This document shows positions 5,591-7,301 of a stretch of 7,301 nucleotides of DNA, in pieces (position 1 is the stretch's first letter; each line of letters starts with the position of its first letter). The position numbers were made by a program, and so were the translations under genes. Source of the DNA: Candidatus Sivonenia alaskensis PMM_0068. Lineage in GTDB: Bacteria; Cyanobacteriota; Cyanobacteriia; Gloeobacterales; PMM-0068. The DNA lies in contig CASBPW010000040.1 of assembly GCA_949127685.1 (NCBI GenBank), positions 1 to 7,301 of the forward strand, given 5' to 3'. The notes under the pieces were generated by a model. That model searched no databases. It saw only the letters and a program-made list of their open reading frames with translations, and was not told the origin of the DNA.

Positions 5591-6262
5591 CTAGGTTAAT
5601 TTCAAGGTTGCTGACCGGGCCTTCCCGTGATCATAATTCCACTGTTCTTCCAGCGTAAGATACCTGGGCGAACCGACGACAATTTCTACTTCTCGATAGA
5701 CTACATAAGGATGCCAGCCCTGCTCTTGAAATAAGGGCTCTTGAGGATCTAGGAGCGAAAAAAATTGCATGGGCACGAGGTCTCCACTTAATTCCCGAAT
5801 AGACCGCAAGGCAACGGGCAGAATACATAAATTCTCTTGTTTGCTTTTGAAGGCTAGATGGGAAACTCCTCGTTGGAATGGATAGAGCCTATCCGAGCTA
5901 AGCCTCTGGGTCATAGGTTTAGCCCCTTCTGGAAAAATCCCGAGCCACTGTCCCTCTCTCAAGTAAGCTCCTGCTTGCTCAAAAAACTGCGCATACTTGC
6001 CATATCTGAGATGGATGCCCCCTGATTGACGAATTAATTCATTCACGCCGGGTACCCGCGCTAAAAAAGGATGACAAATAAAATGAATAGGACGATTTAG
6101 GCCCGCTAAAAGCAAAAACATATCCGCAACACTGCGATGATTGCTAACCACCAGACAGGGACCATGAGCAGGTAGGCGTTCAGCCCCAGTGACCCGAATT
6201 TTTATGTTCAGCAGATTAGCGATAGAACTGGCTACGAAAACGGGACGGGAGTCTTGGCTCAA
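5591..6262 (-). CDS. PlsC-family lysophospholipid acyltransferase
   Basis: Family members esterify the sn-2 position of lysophosphatidate or a related lysolipid with an acyl chain at the cytoplasmic membrane face. The catalytic H-x4-D box is SNHRSVADMFLL (H42, D47), the substrate-phosphate box is GIFPEGAKPM (FPEG 110-113), and the PFQRGVSHLAF (128-138) and ILPVAL (147-152) segments fit the later family blocks. The branch resembles divergent cyanobacterial acyltransferases (CHPFLARVPG, 63-72; GWHPYVVYREVEI) rather than the main PlsC, so the exact acceptor is uncertain. The start is a problem: the only start available after the in-frame TAG at 6280-6278 is a TTG at 6262 with no ribosome binding site, and the protein then begins only about 20 residues before the fold. 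It could be a truly short N-terminus, or an N-terminus lost to that stop. 223 residues. Confidence 0.88.
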   Translation of the reverse strand: MSQDSRPVFVASSIANLLNIKIRVTGAERLPAHGPCLVVSNHRSVADMFLLLAGLNRPIHFICHPFLARVPGVNELIRQSGGIHLRYGKYAQFFEQAGAYLREGQWLGIFPEGAKPMTQRLSSDRLYPFQRGVSHLAFKSKQENLCILPVALRSIRELSGDLVPMQFFSLLDPQEPLFQEQGWHPYVVYREVEIVVGSPRYLTLEEQWNYDHGKARSATLKLT

Positions 6263-6277
6263 AACAGCGTTTAAAAG

Positions 6278-6532
6278 CTAAGAAAGCGGAGCAGTCTGAA
6301 AGTTAAGATGCATATTCAGCTGGGTTTTGGCTATTTTCAACAATAACGCGAAATGCCCCTCACCCACATCGTCAGTGACTCTGTCTGACTTGGTTGTGGT
6401 TATTCACCTGACGGTGATTTGGGCCTCACGATAGCTATACAAGGCTCCTTGTTCGCCTTGTAATTTAGCTAAGTCAGGGTGGATAGAGGTGCCGCTATCA
6501 ATCAGGAATTTACTATTGCTAAAATTAGAAAC
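6278..6532 (-). pseudogene. decayed open frame between the Mo_nitro_C gene and the acyltransferase
   Basis: This is the only content of the 273-bp gap. One minus-strand frame stays open from a TAA (6535-6533) to a TAG (6280-6278) except for one TGA at 6406-6404. The first half (42 codons) reads NSKFLIDSGTSIHPDLAK then LQGEQGALYSYREAQITVR; the second (41 codons) reads TKSDRVTDDVGEGHFALLLK then IAKTQLNMHLNFQTAPLS. Both look protein-like, and neither has a good start codon or ribosome binding site. They are in the same frame as the Mo_nitro_C gene upstream, which ends with tandem stops TGA TAA, and also as the acyltransferase downstream. I read this as a gene remnant of at least 84 codons. The last 11 codons could instead be the lost N-terminus of the acyltransferase. 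Family not recognised. Confidence 0.35.
6432..6471. repeat. strong hairpin-forming inverted repeat
   Basis: TAGCTATACAAGGC (6432-6445) pairs with GCCTTGTA (6455-6462) and, after a 3-base bulge ATT, with TAGCTA (6466-6471): 14 base pairs around a 9-base loop. It lies about 65-105 bases downstream of the Mo_nitro_C stop codon. There is no T-run on either strand, so it is not a classical intrinsic terminator. A smaller hairpin, TCACC-TGAC-GGTGA, follows at 6404-6417. Confidence 0.55.
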
Positions 6533-6535
6533 TTA

Positions 6536-6823
6536 TCAAATATAGAGCATTATATCTTCACCACATTCATCGGCAAGATAAGATAAAGCCCGAAAACGAA
6601 GACTAACGAATTGTTCAAAGAGTGGATTCAATTTGCAGAGGGGCGGAATGTGCAAAAAGGTGTGCCTACCCCATTTAAGATCTCGCGCGAAAGGGCACTG
6701 GGCAGGGATGAGCGTACAGAGCAGCCGAGCAACCCGTGGGTTGGGCATTTCTAAAGCTTCCATCCATTGGCGTATGGGTTGTAGTACATCGACTTTGCTT
6801 CTAAGCAGGGTTAGGAATGTCAT
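6536..6823 (-). CDS. Mo-dependent nitrogenase C-terminal-domain protein (stand-alone)
   Basis: The 95 residues are almost wholly the Mo_nitro_C domain (PF06967 type), recognised from its conserved core: IRQWMEALEMPNPRVARLLC (17-36), LIPAQCPFARDL (38-49), HIPPLCKLNPLFEQF (58-72) and LRFRALSYLADECGED (75-90). Single conserved cysteines lie in AQCPF, PLCKL and DECGE. The name comes from an old annotation; these small proteins are widespread in cyanobacteria, including non-fixers, their biochemical role is unknown, and no nif gene is in the window. The ATG at 6823 has an excellent ribosome binding site, GAGGT at 6831-6835, with 7-base spacing. A well-spaced promoter and three 11-bp repeats lie upstream, so it is probably an independently regulated single gene. 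It ends in tandem stops, TGA TAA. Confidence 0.92.
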   Translation of the reverse strand: MTFLTLLRSKVDVLQPIRQWMEALEMPNPRVARLLCTLIPAQCPFARDLKWGRHTFLHIPPLCKLNPLFEQFVSLRFRALSYLADECGEDIMLYI

Positions 6824-6874
6824 TTCACTTACCTCGAGTTTTGTTAAACACCAGGTTTAGCTTGCTTGAACCTT

Positions 6875-6891
6875 ATATATTTATCATACTC
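6875..6891 (-). repeat. promoter-proximal 17-bp repeat, copy 1
   Basis: ATATATTTATCATACTC here matches ATATATTTATCAAACTC at 7285-7301 in 16 of 17 bases. Both lie upstream of minus-strand genes, 52 and 59 bases from their start codons. This copy contains the -10 box of the Mo_nitro_C gene. It may be a shared core promoter or regulator site. Confidence 0.55.
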
Positions 6892-6910
6892 CACTGATAA
6901 CTGAGTTCAA
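6883..6910 (-). promoter_or_regulatory. promoter of the Mo_nitro_C gene
   Basis: TTGAAC (6910-6905, first four bases of TTGACA) is followed after 16 bases by TATGAT (6888-6883, five of six to TATAAT). Transcription would start near 6876, leaving a leader of about 50 bases before the ATG at 6823. It is the best promoter match I see in the window. Confidence 0.55.
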
Positions 6911-6919
6911 ACCTGAGAA

Positions 6920-6952
6920 TTACTGACTTATTACTGACTTGTTATTGACTGG
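6920..6952 (-). promoter_or_regulatory. three in-phase 11-bp direct repeats, likely activator binding site
   Basis: TTACTGACTTA (6920-6930), TTACTGACTTG (6931-6941) and TTATTGACTGG (6942-6952) follow each other with no gap, one repeat per helical turn. On the minus strand the core is AGTCA(G/A)TAA. The array ends 9 bp upstream of the -35 box at 6905-6910, the position where an activator contacts RNA polymerase. Tandem sites with 11-bp period are the usual layout for OmpR/PhoB-family response regulators, including cyanobacterial Pho boxes, and the core is reminiscent of, but not equal to, the enterobacterial PhoB site. The regulator is not known. Confidence 0.6.
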
Positions 6953-6989
6953 CGAGTACTTTTTTATGACTTCTATATGAACCACACAA

Positions 6990-7226
6990 CTAAGCAACTA
7001 GCATTTCAGCAAGCGCACAGGCATCTTTGAAGGTTGGCTCTCGGTTTACTACTACAGGAATAGCTTGATTGGTGCGGACGAGCCTGCCATTAAGCGTTTC
7101 CAGCACTACATGCCAAGAATGGCACTCTGAGCCGCAAGCATTAACCAAGCCCTGGTATGCGTAGAGAACTTGACCGAATTCCGTCGCAAAAAGTTTGGTT
7201 GCGTAATGCTTAGATTGTGTAATCAT
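6990..7226 (-). CDS. small protein of unknown function
   Basis: I do not recognise this 78-residue protein. I choose the ATG at 7226 over the upstream in-frame TTG at 7268 because GGGGAG at 7234-7239 sits exactly 7 bases before it. The sequence is soluble and mixed alpha/beta in look: FGQVLYAYQGLVNACG (17-32), then SWHVVLETLNGRLVRTNQAI (37-56), then VVVNREPTFKDACALAEML (58-76), with a probable C-terminal helix. The pattern C31-x3-C35-H36-x2-H39 (CGSECHSWH) could bind a metal, and C70 is a further candidate ligand. There is no signal peptide or membrane segment. The upstream region carries the second copy of the 17-bp promoter-proximal repeat; its own -35 lies past the window edge. The regulatory region of the Mo_nitro_C gene begins immediately downstream, with no terminator visible. 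Confidence 0.72.
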   Translation of the reverse strand: MITQSKHYATKLFATEFGQVLYAYQGLVNACGSECHSWHVVLETLNGRLVRTNQAIPVVVNREPTFKDACALAEMLVA

Positions 7227-7233
7227 GACTTCA

Positions 7234-7239
7234 CTCCCC
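7234..7239 (-). promoter_or_regulatory. ribosome binding site that sets the start of the 78-residue gene
   Basis: GGGGAG on the minus strand, 7 bases ahead of the ATG at 7226. The alternative TTG at 7268 has no comparable site, and the 14 extra residues it would add overlap this motif. Confidence 0.75.
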
Positions 7240-7284
7240 AAAGGGTATTTGGATCTCTTCCTATTCAAAGGTTCTATTTAGCTG

Positions 7285-7301
7285 ATATATTTATCAAACT
7301 C
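7285..7301 (-). repeat. promoter-proximal 17-bp repeat, copy 2
   Basis: ATATATTTATCAAACTC, one mismatch from the copy at 6875-6891, reaching the window edge, so the match may extend further. It lies upstream of the 78-residue gene at the place where its -10 region would be expected. Confidence 0.5.

Noticed and set aside
6536..6823. Evidence for a nitrogen-fixation cluster
   Set aside because: The domain occurs in many cyanobacteria without nitrogenase and no neighbouring gene is nif-related.
6633..6860. Plus-strand open frame of 75 codons
   Set aside because: Antisense to the Mo_nitro_C gene and extends into its promoter leader; no protein-like pattern.
6920..6952. CRISPR array
   Set aside because: The repeats are 11 bp, contiguous and without spacers; regulatory direct repeats fit better.
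6990..7268. Longer form of the 78-residue protein from a TTG at 7268
   Set aside because: The ATG at 7226 has a properly spaced GGGGAG; the added 14 residues would cover that site.
1..7301. tRNA or rRNA genes, transposase genes, insertion-sequence ends or attachment sites
   Set aside because: None was seen on either strand; the decayed frames have no flanking inverted repeats or target duplications that I could find.

Overview
The window looks like chromosomal DNA of a cyanobacterium. The strongest pointers are a small protein made almost entirely of the Mo-dependent nitrogenase C-terminal domain (a mostly cyanobacterial family), a 424-residue glutamyl-tRNA reductase of the C5 tetrapyrrole pathway, and a PIN toxin/antitoxin pair of the kind common in cyanobacteria. 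The HIP1 octamer typical of many cyanobacteria does not occur in full. I cannot name the genus. All of this is recognition by eye; no database was searched.

Layout: nearly everything is on the minus strand, so genes read from right to left. At the right end is an unrecognised 78-residue protein (7226-6990). A regulatory stretch follows, with three in-phase 11-bp direct repeats and a good promoter, then the Mo_nitro_C-domain protein (6823-6536). Next comes a decayed open frame (6532-6278) with a strong hairpin in it, and a PlsC-family lysophospholipid acyltransferase (6262-5591). A 320-bp gap holds a second broken small gene (5536-5331). Then come an antitoxin (5270-4962), its VapC toxin (4959-4516) and a ComF-family phosphoribosyltransferase (4504-3830), packed as one likely operon. 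A lone plus-strand gene for a 66-residue coiled-coil protein (3615-3815) converges on comF and diverges from a phasin-like small protein (3511-3176). The left part holds hemA (2973-1699), fmt (1575-658) and a GAF-domain protein cut by the window edge (572-1).

Function: hemA makes the precursor for chlorophyll, heme and bilins from glutamyl-tRNA, and fmt formylates initiator methionyl-tRNA. The acyltransferase probably serves phospholipid or glycolipid synthesis, and the antitoxin/toxin pair is a self-contained RNase module. No shared pathway links these blocks; this is mostly ordinary housekeeping sequence with small lineage-specific genes between. I see no convincing new multi-gene system. 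The parts most worth a second look are the tandem 11-bp repeats at 6920-6952, the two decayed small genes on either side of the acyltransferase, the uncertain start of that acyltransferase, and the three small proteins of unknown role.
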